A stretch of DNA of 64,000 nucleotides from assembly GCF_009852415.1 (NCBI RefSeq), contig NZ_WOXS01000002.1:372001-436000 (forward strand), in the 5' to 3' direction. This document shows positions 34,512-44,036 of this stretch, one piece after another. The notes beneath the pieces were generated by a model. It worked only from the letters and a program-made list of their open reading frames with translations. It was not told where the DNA came from and made no database searches. A program made the translations under genes and the position numbers. The stretch is from Streptomyces sp. Tu 3180 (GTDB lineage: Bacteria > Actinomycetota > Actinomycetes > Streptomycetales > Streptomycetaceae). Position 1 is the stretch's first letter, and the number at the start of each line of letters is the position of its first letter.

Positions 34512-35199
34512 CGAACCTGCCCTTCCTCACCCCGCCGGACGCCGGCGGAACAGCGCGCCCCGGATGGGCACGCCTTGCGACACGCCACACAATGACGGCA
34601 GGTGAATCCGTTGCGCCAGGCAACCGACGAACCGGCAACATCCACGGTCCGTTGCCGTCCCCGCCCGGCCGTCCGCAACACTGCCGGTCCGCAGGTCGGA
34701 AGCGGTCCGGTGGGGGGTGTTGCGGCAACACCCGCGGCTGTGGTGCCGACGTCCCGCCCCGGCGCACGGCACCGCCCGGTGGAGCCGTCTTCCGGACGGG
34801 GAGGCCGGTGCCGACGTACCGGAAGCCGTCGACGCCGGTGAGACGGCCGGCTTCCGGGGACGCTCGTGCCACCGCCGGTGTGGGCGGTGAACTCCGCCGG
34901 CGCGGCGGTGCCGAGGCCGAACACGGTCACACGGCCTCCGCACGCGGGTGACCGCGGAATCGGCCGCCGGGCGACGTGCCGAACGGGGTGGTCCGGCCGT
35001 CGGCGGGGGCTCCGCCCGGACCCGTGGCGAAGTCGTCGGCTCCCGACGTGACGGCGTACGGGTGAATTCGGCCCCGGCGAGCGCCCGACTCGCCGGTCCA
35101 CTGCTGCATTTGGGCCGAGTCGCCGTGCGACGGCCCGGTTGCCCGGGCATGCTCGTCCCACGGCAGAACCCCACACCCCCACCTGGGACGGAGGCGTCC
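34512..35199. other. Gene-free region with GTTGC/GCAAC repeats
   Basis: No supported gene in 688 bases. From 34610 to 34729 the pentamers GTTGC and GCAAC occur seven times in mixed orientation. The last pair forms the perfect 19-bp palindrome GGGTGTTGC-G-GCAACACCC at 34715-34733. It lies upstream of the small membrane protein/HTH-REC operon and could be its operator array. Confidence 0.5.
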
Positions 35200-36069
35200 T
35201 TGAAGACGGTCCTGCGCCTGGCCCTGGCCACCGCTCTGTCCACCGGTGCCCTGGCAACCACGGCACCGGTCACGGCTGCGGCGACCGCGGCCGAACCCTT
35301 GCGGTACGTCGCGCTCGGCGATTCCTACGCGGCCGCACCGCTGGTGCCGCCGGCCGACCCCACCGGCCCTGCGTGTCTGCGCTCCCTGGCCGGCTACCCG
35401 CGCATCGCGGCCGAGGCCCTCGGCGCGAAACTCACCGACGTCAGCTGCTCCTCCGCCACCACCAGGCACCTGAGTGCTCCTCAGCACCCGGGCACCGCAC
35501 CCCAGTACGACGCGCTCACCCCCGCCACCGACATCGTCAGCGTCACCATCGGCGGCAACGACACCGGCCTCTTCGGCGAAGCGCTGGGCTGCGTCAACGT
35601 CCTGCCCCAGCCCTACGGCACCAGTTGCGCGCAGGAGAACACCGCCGGCGGCACCGACAGGGTCAGGGCCCGCATCGACGCCTGGGCACCGGTCTTCGCC
35701 ACCGTCCTGGACGAGATCGCCCGGCGGGCGCCGAACGCCGAGGTCTTCGTCGTCGGCTACGGCAACTACATCCGCACCGGCGGCTGCCACCCCGTCCAGC
35801 CCTTCTGGAAGCAGGACGCCGACTACCTCCAAGGCGCGGTCAATCACCTCGGCACCGTCCTGAAGCAGACGGCCGAGGAGCACGGCGCCACCTTCGTCGA
35901 CACCTACACCCCGGGCATCGGACACGACATCTGCGCCGCCCCCGCCGACCGCTACATCGAGGGCCTGGTGCCCACTCGTACGGCCGCGCCCCTGCACCCC
36001 AACGCTGCGGGGTCCCGGGCCATCGGCGAAGCCCTCGCCACGGCCGTCCGCGCGACGCCGGCAGGGTGA
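35200..36069 (+). CDS. Secreted SGNH/GDSL hydrolase
   Basis: This 289-residue secreted esterase/lipase has a signal peptide ending near VTAAATAAE (residue 30) and the SGNH blocks: YVALGDSYAAAP (nucleophile Ser), VTIGGNDTG (Gly and Asn of the oxyanion hole) and APLHPNAAG (catalytic His). Six Cys residues probably form disulfides as in Streptomyces lipases. TTG 35200 is chosen because GGAGG lies five bases upstream and MKTVLRLAL is a normal signal start. Confidence 0.9.
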   Translation: MKTVLRLALATALSTGALATTAPVTAAATAAEPLRYVALGDSYAAAPLVPPADPTGPACLRSLAGYPRIAAEALGAKLTDVSCSSATTRHLSAPQHPGTAPQYDALTPATDIVSVTIGGNDTGLFGEALGCVNVLPQPYGTSCAQENTAGGTDRVRARIDAWAPVFATVLDEIARRAPNAEVFVVGYGNYIRTGGCHPVQPFWKQDADYLQGAVNHLGTVLKQTAEEHGATFVDTYTPGIGHDICAAPADRYIEGLVPTRTAAPLHPNAAGSRAIGEALATAVRATPAG

Positions 36070-36084
36070 CGGGCTCCGTCCGCG

Positions 36085-36139
36085 GTACCGGGCCCCGGCC
36101 GGGCCGCGTGCGGCGTGCGCGCCGGGCGCGGCCCGGTAC
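36085..36139. terminator. Hairpin between convergent genes
   Basis: GTACCGGGCC (36085-36094) pairs perfectly with GGCCCGGTAC (36130-36139), with further pairing possible in between. It lies between the stops of the SGNH hydrolase and the convergent glycosyltransferase and may terminate both. Confidence 0.45.
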
Positions 36140-36234
36140 GCCCGGTGCGGGGGCGGAGTGTCAGCCGCCCCTTCCGCAGTCCTCGTGGAGCCGGTCGGAC
36201 CGTGGCAGCGCGCGGTGAGTCGTCGGTCGGCGCC

Positions 36235-37488
36235 TCACGCCTCGACGTCGTGCAGTGCCGTCAGGACCCGGGCGGCTCCGTCCTCGGCTTTCAGGCGGTC
36301 GGCGATGCCGCGGGAGCGGATCCGATAGGCCGGATCGTCCACCGCGTGCCGCAGAGCTTCGGCCAGCCGCGACGCGGTCAGATCCCGGTAGGGGACGTGG
36401 GTGGGAGCACTGCCCAGGGCGGTGAGCCGGGCGGCCCAGAAGTACGCGTCCAGTTGGCCGGGCACGGGAACCGCGGGTACGCCCGCCCGCAGGCCGGCCG
36501 CCGTGGTGCCCGCGCCGCCGTGATGCACCACGGCGGCCATGCGGGGGAAGAGCCATTCGTGCGGAACCTCGGAGACGGTCAGCACGTCCTCGCTCTCGAC
36601 GTGCAGGTCCGTCCAGCCGGACTGCACGATGCCCCGCAGTCCCGCCTTGCGCAGGGCGCGGGTGATCAGCGCGCTCAGGCGTGCGGCGTCCGCGGCGACG
36701 AAGCTGCCGAGCCCGACGAAGACCGGCGCCGGGCCGGCGCTCAGGAAGGCGGTGAGCCGGTCGTCGGGCCGCCACCCGGCGGGAGGTACGGGCCACCAGT
36801 AGCCGCAGACACGTGCCCGGGCGGGCCAGTCCGGGGGTGGCGGCACCACCGCCGGACTGAACCCGTGACAGATCGTGTGGCTGCGCGGAGCCCGGCCGGC
36901 GGCGCCCGTCGGCCGTCCCGGAAGACCCAGCTGACGGCGCAGGTCCGCCACGGCCGGAGCGAAGGCGTGACTGGTGACCGACCGCAGCGCGTTCGCGGCC
37001 AGCCGGTTGCCCCGCGGCCCCAGGGAGCGGCAACCGGCCAGCGCGAGCGGCGGGAACGCCCCGGTCGGGAGGACCGGCTGCAGATAGATGCCGAGACGGG
37101 GCAGGCGCAGCGCTTCGGTGACGGGGCCGCACAGCGGGTCGGCGAGCGCGGAGGCCAGGACCACGTCGGCCCCCTCCTGAGCCGCTGCCAGCACTCCGCG
37201 TCCCAACCGGGACAGGAACACGCGTCCCAGCCGCAGCGTCCTGGCCAGCCTCGCCGGGGCGCTCGCGGCACGCACCAGCCTCTGCCCGTCCGCTGATCCG
37301 AACAGGCGCTCCGGGTCGGCGGGCAACGGCCGGAAATCGAGCCCCTGGGTACGCACCGCATCGGCGAAACGGGCGTGCGTGGCCAGTGCCACCGTGTGCC
37401 CGGCTGTCCGCAGCCGTACGCCCAGCCCGATGCAAGGAGCCACATCACCCCAGGAACCCACTGTGACGATCAGTAGACGCACGCGCAC
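36235..37488 (-). CDS. GT1 glycosyltransferase
   Basis: This 417-residue enzyme is of the UGT/macrolide-glycosyltransferase type. It starts VRLLIVTVGSWGDVAPCIGL (acceptor-domain loop) and has the donor-binding signature VVHHGGAGTTAAGLRAGVPA near residue 330, followed by PVPGQLDAYFWAARL. PVFVGLGSF near 270 is the usual start of the C-lobe. It transfers a sugar from a nucleotide donor to a small hydrophobic acceptor. No biosynthetic cluster surrounds it, so sterol-like or xenobiotic acceptors are possible. GTG 37482 is an alternative start. Confidence 0.9.
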   Translation of the reverse strand: MRVRLLIVTVGSWGDVAPCIGLGVRLRTAGHTVALATHARFADAVRTQGLDFRPLPADPERLFGSADGQRLVRAASAPARLARTLRLGRVFLSRLGRGVLAAAQEGADVVLASALADPLCGPVTEALRLPRLGIYLQPVLPTGAFPPLALAGCRSLGPRGNRLAANALRSVTSHAFAPAVADLRRQLGLPGRPTGAAGRAPRSHTICHGFSPAVVPPPPDWPARARVCGYWWPVPPAGWRPDDRLTAFLSAGPAPVFVGLGSFVAADAARLSALITRALRKAGLRGIVQSGWTDLHVESEDVLTVSEVPHEWLFPRMAAVVHHGGAGTTAAGLRAGVPAVPVPGQLDAYFWAARLTALGSAPTHVPYRDLTASRLAEALRHAVDDPAYRIRSRGIADRLKAEDGAARVLTALHDVEA

Positions 37489-37844
37489 AGTATGTCCCGC
37501 CGCCTCGTGGCAGCGCGTCGGTCACCGCGCCGTCACCTGCCCGTGTCGCGCTTCTCTGGTGGCCTCGGACGCGATCCGGCTCTCCGCACGAGGGACGGTC
37601 CGCGCGGGATCGGGCGGCGCGGCCGGCGCCCGGCTGACGGGGGCCGTCGGCCGTGTCCGCCCCGCCCGGCGCGGTGCGGGCCGGGCGCGAGCGCCACGGG
37701 GGCGGGTGAATCGCGGAGCAGCCGACCGCACGGGGCCGAGGGTGCTCCGCCGCGATGAGTTCCGGACGGATCGCGAGTCTGTTCCGGTGACCGTCGCGGG
37801 ACGTCGTACGGCACTGCCCGGCACGAGACACCGCGGAGGACACC

Positions 37845-37967
37845 ATGACGAGCACACCGGACGATCCGGCCACCACGCCTCCCGGCCGCCCGCCCGCGGC
37901 GATCACGGGTGGACCGAAGAGGCCGAGCGCGACCTGCCCTTCCCCGGGCGCTGTCAGACGGGGGTGA
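37845..37967 (+). CDS. Possible small ORF with good ribosome site
   Basis: A 40-codon ORF begins MTSTPDDPATTPPGRPPA with GGAGG five bases before ATG 37845, and ends inside the convergent gene at 37954. Composition is Pro/Ala-rich. It may be a gene-start remnant. Otherwise 37489-37953 is empty. Confidence 0.25.
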   Translation: MTSTPDDPATTPPGRPPAAITGGPKRPSATCPSPGAVRRG

Positions 37968-38463
37968 TCTGCCCGTTGTCGATGCGGAAGTTCTCGGTCG
38001 GCGAGCAGCCGACCGATGGCGTGATCAGCACGCTGACGGCAACCGGCGCGGGCTCCGTGCCGGAGGTGGAGAACTCGCACACCGCGTGGCGGCCGGTGAG
38101 CGGGAACCAGAACCAGGAATCCGCCTTGCCGACCAGGGCGCGGTCCGACTCCCTCCACGCGCCGTCCTTGAAGGTGAAGACCTGGAGGCGCAGGGATGCC
38201 GCGAGCGGATCGGTCTGCGACCTCAGAGCGGTGAGTGTGAACTGGAAGTCCCTGCCCAGGACCGATGTGGCGATCCGTCGGCGCTCTGTCGTCCGGGGCC
38301 CGGCCTGCGTTTCCTCCTGACCGGCCGTCGGGCGGGGCTGCGGGTCGGCCGGTGACGGGTTCGGCGGGCCACCGGTGGTCGCGCCGATCGTGGCGGTGAC
38401 GGCCGTGGCGGTGGCCGCCAGGACGACGCCCCAGCTTGCGAGTGTGCGGAAGTCCTTGATCAC
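37954..38463 (-). CDS. Hypothetical secreted or membrane-anchored protein
   Basis: This 169-residue protein has one N-terminal hydrophobic segment (WGVVLAATATAVTATIGATT) and a Pro-rich linker. A beta-rich domain follows (FQFTLTALRSQTDPLAASLR, DSWFWFPLTGRHAVCEFSTS) with two Cys residues probably joined. I recognise no family. It has the same orientation as the AOC-like secreted gene upstream, 243 bases away. Confidence 0.7.
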   Translation of the reverse strand: MIKDFRTLASWGVVLAATATAVTATIGATTGGPPNPSPADPQPRPTAGQEETQAGPRTTERRRIATSVLGRDFQFTLTALRSQTDPLAASLRLQVFTFKDGAWRESDRALVGKADSWFWFPLTGRHAVCEFSTSGTEPAPVAVSVLITPSVGCSPTENFRIDNGQITPV

Positions 38464-38706
38464 GGCTTCTCCCTGTGTGCTGATCGGTCCGGGTCCCCGA
38501 GGCGCTGCACGCTGTCTGCGGCATGGCGTGTTTCACGGTCGCTCGACGGCTGTTCCGGTATCGGCCCGGATGACGCGCCCCCGCCTGGTGGCCCGCGGCC
38601 GATGCCCAGGACAGGCCGGTGACGGGGACGGTCCGACACCTGCCGCGGGCGGGAGCCGGTGCTCTCGCCACCGCGTCCCGGGCGTCGTCGACGCCGCTCG
38701 ACGCAG

Positions 38707-39324
38707 CTACTTGCCGGGGAAGAACGAAGGTGTGGGCATCGGCGCCTCGGACGGGCCGCGACCGTCCCTGGTCCGACGGGGCTGCACGTCGGAGACATCG
38801 AACGTGAGTTGCCAGGTCGCCGGCGTCAACACCCGCTGCATCACCTGGCCGTGCGCCCTGCGGAACTCCCCGGTGCCTCCGGTGATCGCGTTGAGGACCG
38901 GGCTCGGTACCGGAATTCCGGTTTGCTCGCCCTGGACGGTGATCTGCCCCTCCGGCAGCACCGCGGTCGACACGCACTGTCCCGCGTTGCGTTCGAGGCG
39001 GGTGAGGACGCAGAACCCGCCGACGCGTCCGACGAGGCGTTCCCCGGGTCCCTCGGTCGACACCAGATTCCCGCTGAAGACGAACTGGTCGCCGACGCTG
39101 CGGCCCGTCGCCCCCAGGTCGATTTCTTCGCCGACCTGCAGCCGGGCCTCTACGCGGATGGTGCGGTTCCTCGCGGAGGAGCCGTCGTCGGGGTGGGTCG
39201 CCGCAGTCGCGGCTGTCTTCCGGGGAACCCCGTCGGCCGACGCGGGTCCGACGAGAGCGAGCCCGGCGGAGGAGCCGAGAACCGCGACGGCGAGGAATAT
39301 GAAGGGCCGGCCAGCGAAGCCCAT
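38707..39324 (-). CDS. Secreted allene-oxide-cyclase-barrel-like protein
   Basis: This 205-residue protein has a signal peptide (cleavage near GPASA, residue 30) and an eight-strand barrel pattern seen in AOC/dirigent-like bacterial proteins: SVGDQFVFSGNLVSTEGPG, VGGFCVLTRL, GQITVQGEQT and ITGGTGEFRRAHGQV. The last, with its GGTGxF turn, is the most diagnostic. GGAGG five bases before ATG fixes the start. Bacterial members have no established reaction. Confidence 0.8.
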   Translation of the reverse strand: MGFAGRPFIFLAVAVLGSSAGLALVGPASADGVPRKTAATAATHPDDGSSARNRTIRVEARLQVGEEIDLGATGRSVGDQFVFSGNLVSTEGPGERLVGRVGGFCVLTRLERNAGQCVSTAVLPEGQITVQGEQTGIPVPSPVLNAITGGTGEFRRAHGQVMQRVLTPATWQLTFDVSDVQPRRTRDGRGPSEAPMPTPSFFPGK

Positions 39325-39954
39325 GATCGCCTCCGTGTTGGTGGGAATGAACAGAGTCAGCGCCGCCCGGACTTCGTCCGGAGCTGATGCGGCCGGACGG
39401 CGACGTGGTGGGCCGGTCGGCGGAACGCCGGACACCCGGCCGGTCCTGGGGACCGTGGGCGGGAACGTACGGGAAGGCCCGCAGAGTCACCGGGAGGATT
39501 CGCCGTTCTCACTCCGGTCGTGACGAATCTCTTCCGAATCCATTCATGGCGGACCATCCGCATTCATTGATGAGGGCCATCCGTCTGGCGGCAACGCTAA
39601 TGACCGTCACGGTGGCGTGCTCGGCAGAAGGCCGAAGGCGGGGCCATTGGAGTGCATTCCCCCGGCGGCGGGGCGCAGGGGAGGTGCGTGTGGTGGGCGT
39701 GCAGGTCGGCGAGGGGCAAGCGGGTGCTGTCCCACTGCCGGGTGGGCCGGTGCCCGACGGCGTGCCGGGGACGTGGTGGGCCTGCGGTCCGGTCCTGTGT
39801 TCGGGCCGTGGTGGGCCGGCCGGTGGCGCCGGTGACCCGGCCCCGTACGGCGAAGCGGGCGGCCGTCCCGGCCCGTCGGCCGTGCGCGCTCGTCAGGTCG
39901 CGGCGGGGGCTGCCGGTACCGGCGGCTGTGCGGCGCGGTGCGGGAGCCGTTCCG
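39325..39954. other. Gene-free region
   Basis: No supported gene in 630 bases. An AT-richer patch (about 39520-39610) is probably the promoter area of the AOC-like gene. The remainder shows nothing. Confidence 0.5.
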
Positions 39955-41118
39955 TCAGGTGGCGATCGTGGATGCGGGCGGTGCCCAGCGGTGGGTGCGG
40001 GGCACGCCGCCGGTGACTCCGAAGTCCTTCTTCAGCTGCTCGGGGATGGCGTAGTGCATGACGCGGCCACGAGTGAGCGAGGACAGTTCGAGGACGGTGG
40101 TGAGGTGGCCGAGACGGTCCAGCGCCCAAGCTCCCAACGGCGAGCGGTCCTCGATGGTCTCCAGGACGCCGAGCAGGCTCGGGACGGCCTTGACCACGCT
40201 GTCCCAGCGGGTGCGGGGAACCTCGAGCCAGTCGGCGCAGGTGTCGCCGATCAGGTGGCGGATCAGGGCGGAGACGACGGGGTCGAAGAAGGTCCCGGGG
40301 ACGACCTCCTCGTAGAGGTCGATGAGCTGCCGTGTCAGATGGGCGCCTTCGTCGGAGGGGCCCATGTGGCGGATCATGTACAGGTCCAGGAACTGCCGCG
40401 CCTCCTCCAGCGTCCCGGGGACGGCCTCCTGGTCGACGCCGAGAAGGGCGCCGACCACGCGCCAGGCGTAGAAGTAGGCCTCCGCCCCTTCGGCGCTCAT
40501 GTGGATGCCGAGGCGGTGCAGGCTGTCCAGGACGAGCAGGGAGAAGAACATCTGCCCGCCGATCATGTCTTCCTGGCAGATCGGTGTGCCCAGGGCGTCG
40601 GTGTCCCAACGCCCCTCCCGCTCGAGGTGGTGCCGGATCGATGCGTGCAGCAGGCGGACTTTCTGCGCGGCCGGAAGGAAGCGACTGCCGGCTTCGAAGG
40701 CGTCGGGCTGCATGAGGTGGACGGTGAACTGCCCGGTCTCCGCCATCCGTTTGGAGGGGTAACTCAGTCCGTGGGTGGCCGACAGGAGCTTCGCCACGTG
40801 CGGGACGACGTAGCAGGCGGGCATGGAGGCGAAGGACAGGGCGGTGGAGATGTGCACGTTGTTGTCGATGAAGAACAACCGGGCTTTCTCCATCTCGGTC
40901 CAGTCCACCCAGGCCGGCGGCACGCCGGTGGCCTGCAGGTACGCGCGGGCCACGTCGGGCAGGCCGTCGGGCAGGGGTGCGCCTGCGGTGGAGACGTACC
41001 GCATGAGGGTGTTGAACTTGCCCACCTCCCCCCGTTCGAACAGCTCGGCCACCACCGCGTCGGCGAGTTCGTCCCCCGACCGGCGCAGGACGTCCATGGA
41101 GGCATCGGTGTAGGTCAT
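39955..41118 (-). CDS. MpaB-family oxygenase (DUF2236)
   Basis: This 387-residue protein belongs to the MpaB/latex-clearing-protein family of heme b oxygenases that cleave isoprenoid chains. It shows the family's spaced His residues and helices: NNVHISTALSFASMPACYVV near residue 85, SKRMAETGQFTVHLMQPDAF near 123, and RLLHASIRHHLEREGRWDT near 155. It lies 59 bases downstream of a polyprenyl synthase gene, so it may oxidatively cleave or modify that enzyme's prenyl product. There is no signal peptide. Confidence 0.85.
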   Translation of the reverse strand: MTYTDASMDVLRRSGDELADAVVAELFERGEVGKFNTLMRYVSTAGAPLPDGLPDVARAYLQATGVPPAWVDWTEMEKARLFFIDNNVHISTALSFASMPACYVVPHVAKLLSATHGLSYPSKRMAETGQFTVHLMQPDAFEAGSRFLPAAQKVRLLHASIRHHLEREGRWDTDALGTPICQEDMIGGQMFFSLLVLDSLHRLGIHMSAEGAEAYFYAWRVVGALLGVDQEAVPGTLEEARQFLDLYMIRHMGPSDEGAHLTRQLIDLYEEVVPGTFFDPVVSALIRHLIGDTCADWLEVPRTRWDSVVKAVPSLLGVLETIEDRSPLGAWALDRLGHLTTVLELSSLTRGRVMHYAIPEQLKKDFGVTGGVPRTHRWAPPASTIAT

Positions 41119-41177
41119 GTCGGCAGTCCCTCTCGGTGAGCCGCGCGTCCTGGACGCTGAGGCGTCGCAGGGGCGGG

Positions 41178-42233
41178 TCAGTGGTGGCGGTCGGTTGCGA
41201 GGCGGGCGAGATCGGTCAGGGCGCGCCGGGCGGGGTGGGGGATGTCGAGCGTGTGCAGCCGGCTCACCGCTTCCTGCGCCCGGGAGGCGATCATGTGCTC
41301 CACCTGTTCGGGGGCGTGGAGTGCGCTCATCAGCCGGCGCACGTCGTGCAGGTGCTCGTCGGTGAGGTCCGGGCGTCCCAATACCGCGGTGAGGTGCTCG
41401 CGTTGGGCGGGCAGCGCGGCCTGCCAGGTAGCGGCGAGCAGGGCGGTGGGCCGCTGTCCGCGGATGTCGTCCAGGCTCGCCTTGCCCGTGCGGCCGGGCT
41501 CGCCGAACAGGCCCAGCAGGTCGTCACGGAGCTGGAACGCCTCCCCGAGCGGGAGCCCGTAGGCGGAAAGGCCGGCCCGTAGCGCGGGGGTGGCTCCGGC
41601 GAGCAGGCAGCCGATGAGCAGCGGCTGCTCGACGGTGTACTTCGCGGTCTTGTAGCGCACCACCTTCAGCGACACGTCCGCGTCCGGGCTGGTGCCGGTG
41701 TTCAGGATTTCCAGGCACTCACCTGCGATCAGCTCGCGGGCGAGCTCGGCCCACATCGGCCGCGCCCGTGCGAGGTAGGCGGCGGGCAGGCCGCTGGTGG
41801 CGAACAGCTGCCCCGCACATGCCATCAGGTGGTCCCCGACCAGCATGGCCAGGGAGCGGGCCGCGTCGCGGGCCTCCCGGGGACGGCCCGCCACGGCTGC
41901 CCGGAGCGCGACATGGGCGGTGGGCACGTGGTGCCGCAGCGGGCTGTCGTCGATGAGATCGTCGTGCACCACCGCAGCGGCGTGGACCAGTTCCATCGCG
42001 GCCGCCGCGCGTACGAGGAGGTCGCTGTCGGGCTGACCGGCCGCGCGCCAGCCCCAGTAGCAGAACGCCGCACGCAGTCGCTTGCCGTGCCGGGCCGCTG
42101 CCTGCAGCTGCTCGGCCACCGGCTCGAGCGCGTCATCGATCTCGACGAGCAGTTCGGCTTCCTGCGCGAGGAACGCGGTCAGCACGGTGTCGATGCGGTC
42201 CTTGAACGCCGCGGGGTCCCAGCGCTCAGACAT
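41178..42233 (-). CDS. Polyprenyl diphosphate synthase
   Basis: This 351-residue trans-prenyltransferase has the first Asp-rich motif in VVHDDLIDDSPLRHH near residue 90 and the second in FQLRDDLLGLFG near 240, whose last acidic position is changed (DDLLG rather than DDxxD). KYTVEQPLLIG near 200 carries the conserved Lys-Thr/Gln region. It builds C15-C20 or longer prenyl diphosphates. It overlaps the 93-residue small gene by eight bases and precedes the MpaB gene, forming a three-gene operon. Confidence 0.92.
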   Translation of the reverse strand: MSERWDPAAFKDRIDTVLTAFLAQEAELLVEIDDALEPVAEQLQAAARHGKRLRAAFCYWGWRAAGQPDSDLLVRAAAAMELVHAAAVVHDDLIDDSPLRHHVPTAHVALRAAVAGRPREARDAARSLAMLVGDHLMACAGQLFATSGLPAAYLARARPMWAELARELIAGECLEILNTGTSPDADVSLKVVRYKTAKYTVEQPLLIGCLLAGATPALRAGLSAYGLPLGEAFQLRDDLLGLFGEPGRTGKASLDDIRGQRPTALLAATWQAALPAQREHLTAVLGRPDLTDEHLHDVRRLMSALHAPEQVEHMIASRAQEAVSRLHTLDIPHPARRALTDLARLATDRHH

Positions 42234-42507
42234 CGCCGCCGTGAACCGTCCGCCGGGCCCTTGCGTGCCGGGCCAGCGTCTCGAGGTGGGCAGCGGGCGC
42301 GGCAGCGCAACGGTCCAGGGCGATGCGCCCGCGGGCCATGAGATCCTGCTGAACACCGGCCACGATCTCGGCACCGTCGGAGCGGCGTACCAGCCCCTGC
42401 AGGGCCCCCACGGCCGAGCCGACGGTGGTGACGGCCAGATCCGCCAGCCCCGCCACCAGCAGTACCGCCTGATCGTCCCAACCCCGGTTGCCGTGCGCAG
42501 ACGTCAT
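42226..42507 (-). CDS. Small protein coupled to polyprenyl synthase
   Basis: This 93-residue, largely helical protein (VLLVAGLADLAVTTVGSAVG, ALQGLVRRSD, then LDRCAAAPAAHLETLARHA) has one mildly hydrophobic stretch and no signal peptide. It overlaps the prenyl synthase start by eight bases, so the two are made together. A regulatory or chaperone-like subunit is possible; I do not recognise the family. Confidence 0.75.
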   Translation of the reverse strand: MTSAHGNRGWDDQAVLLVAGLADLAVTTVGSAVGALQGLVRRSDGAEIVAGVQQDLMARGRIALDRCAAAPAAHLETLARHARARRTVHGGDV

Positions 42508-42937
42508 GTCGAGCTCCCCCCGTCATGTCGGGCATGGCCGGCACGGGCAGGTCCGGGCCCTGTGCCGATCGGAGCATGACCACTCGTCCCGTCCACGATG
42601 CCCGCATCACCTCATCGAGTGACAAACAGGAACATGCGTTTGACCTGTGAGAACATCGGCCGCACGGGTCGGCCGCCGGGCACGCGCGCTTTCCCGGCCG
42701 GCGGCGGCCCTGGCGCACGGCGGCGCGCCGGTTCACGAGCCGGGCCGGTGGCTCACGGAGGGCGCGGCCCCGGCGGCGCCGTCGAAGACGGACTCTCCCG
42801 TGCCCCACCGGGCTCGGTCTTCCGGGATCACCAAGGGGTGGTTCATGGTGGGGCGGTACGCCGTCATGAACTCACCGATCACGACGGGGACGGGTGCGCC
42901 GCACCGGAGCTTCGCGCGCTCGGCCGGCTCAGCTGCC
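42508..42937. other. Intergenic region
   Basis: No supported gene. An AT-richer stretch near 42615-42650 (including TTTGTCACT on the minus strand) may be the promoter of the prenyl operon. Confidence 0.4.
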
Positions 42938-43651
42938 TCAGTAGACGCTCAGGCCGTACGCCGACAGCCACTCGGCCACCGGCTGGTAGTAGGTGAAGCC
43001 TCCCGAGGCGCAGTTCCCGCTGCTGCCGACGATGATGCCGAGAGCCGTGCCGCCCGAGAAAGCCGGACCGCCGGTGTCTCCGGGCTCGGAGCAGACGGTG
43101 GACCGGAACAGCCCGTACACGGTTCCCCCGCCGTAGTTGACGGTGACGTTCACGGCCTGGACGGTCCCGCAGCGGTATCCGGTGGTCCGCCCGACGTGGC
43201 AGACCGACTGCCCGACGACGGGATTCGCCGCGCCGGTGATGTCGCGGGTACCGGCGCCGGCGCCCAGCGAGACCTCGCCCGGGTAGGTGACCGCCGTAGC
43301 GGTGTACCGAACACTCGCGTAGTCGTTGCCCGGGAAACTGACGCCCACCGTGACGCCGACGCCCACGGTCAGGGCGGGGTCGGCGTACCAGGTACTGGCC
43401 CCCTGGGCGCACCGGCCCGAGACGAGCGCGTACGACGTGGAGCCGGAGCGGGCGTTGAAGCCCACGGTGCAGCGGGTGCCGGCGCCGTAGAGGGTGTCGC
43501 CCCCGCGCACCGCGACGGCCGCCTGGTGCCCCGCGCGCTGGCCGGAGTACGCGGCCGGCCCGATGGCGGCGGACCAGCCGAGGAGCAGCGCCAGTACGAC
43601 GACGGCCCGGACGACGGTTCGGAGGGGTCCTTCGGAACGCAGGGGCCTCAT
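42938..43651 (-). CDS. Streptogrisin-like S1 family protein, catalytic His and Ser changed
   Basis: This 237-residue secreted protein has a signal peptide (VVVLALLLGWSAAI) and a mature chymotrypsin-like domain close to streptogrisins. The expected TAGHC is LVSGRC, so the catalytic His is Arg. The Asp is kept in FPGNDYASVRY. The expected GDSGGP is GDTGGP, so the nucleophile is Thr. The disulfide Cys residues (TRCTVGF/GRC, VCHVGRTTGYRCG, TVCSEPG/NCASGG) are all present. No pro-domain precedes it, unlike active streptogrisins. It is probably a pseudo-protease kept for binding or inhibition. Confidence 0.85.
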   Translation of the reverse strand: MRPLRSEGPLRTVVRAVVVLALLLGWSAAIGPAAYSGQRAGHQAAVAVRGGDTLYGAGTRCTVGFNARSGSTSYALVSGRCAQGASTWYADPALTVGVGVTVGVSFPGNDYASVRYTATAVTYPGEVSLGAGAGTRDITGAANPVVGQSVCHVGRTTGYRCGTVQAVNVTVNYGGGTVYGLFRSTVCSEPGDTGGPAFSGGTALGIIVGSSGNCASGGFTYYQPVAEWLSAYGLSVY

Positions 43652-44036
43652 GGCGACCTCCTATGGCATGTGCCTGCCATTGTGGGCCTCCCCGACCCGG
43701 ACGGTCAGGCCGAAAGCCGCCAACCGCACGGAGCGTCGCCGGACCGGGAAGACGGAGGGGCGGCGGGACACCGCCCCGTACGGCCGAGCGGCTCGCCGAA
43801 CTCGACGCCGAGTACGGCGTCCTCGGACACGACGACGAAGCCGTGGGCCGGGTCGATGCCGAGGTCAGGGCCGGAACCCGCCGCCTCGCGGCCCGCCCCA
43901 CGGTTCCCGCCGGCCCCACGGACACGCCCGGTCGACACACACGGACCGACCCGCGAGTTCCCGCTGAACGGACTTCGGTTTCCCTGAACCCGGGGGACTT
44001 GAGGGGTCGAGGAACACGAACCTCCGGGTGGCGGAT
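43652..44036. other. Intergenic region
   Basis: No gene, repeat or regulatory site that I can support in these 385 bases. Confidence 0.4.
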
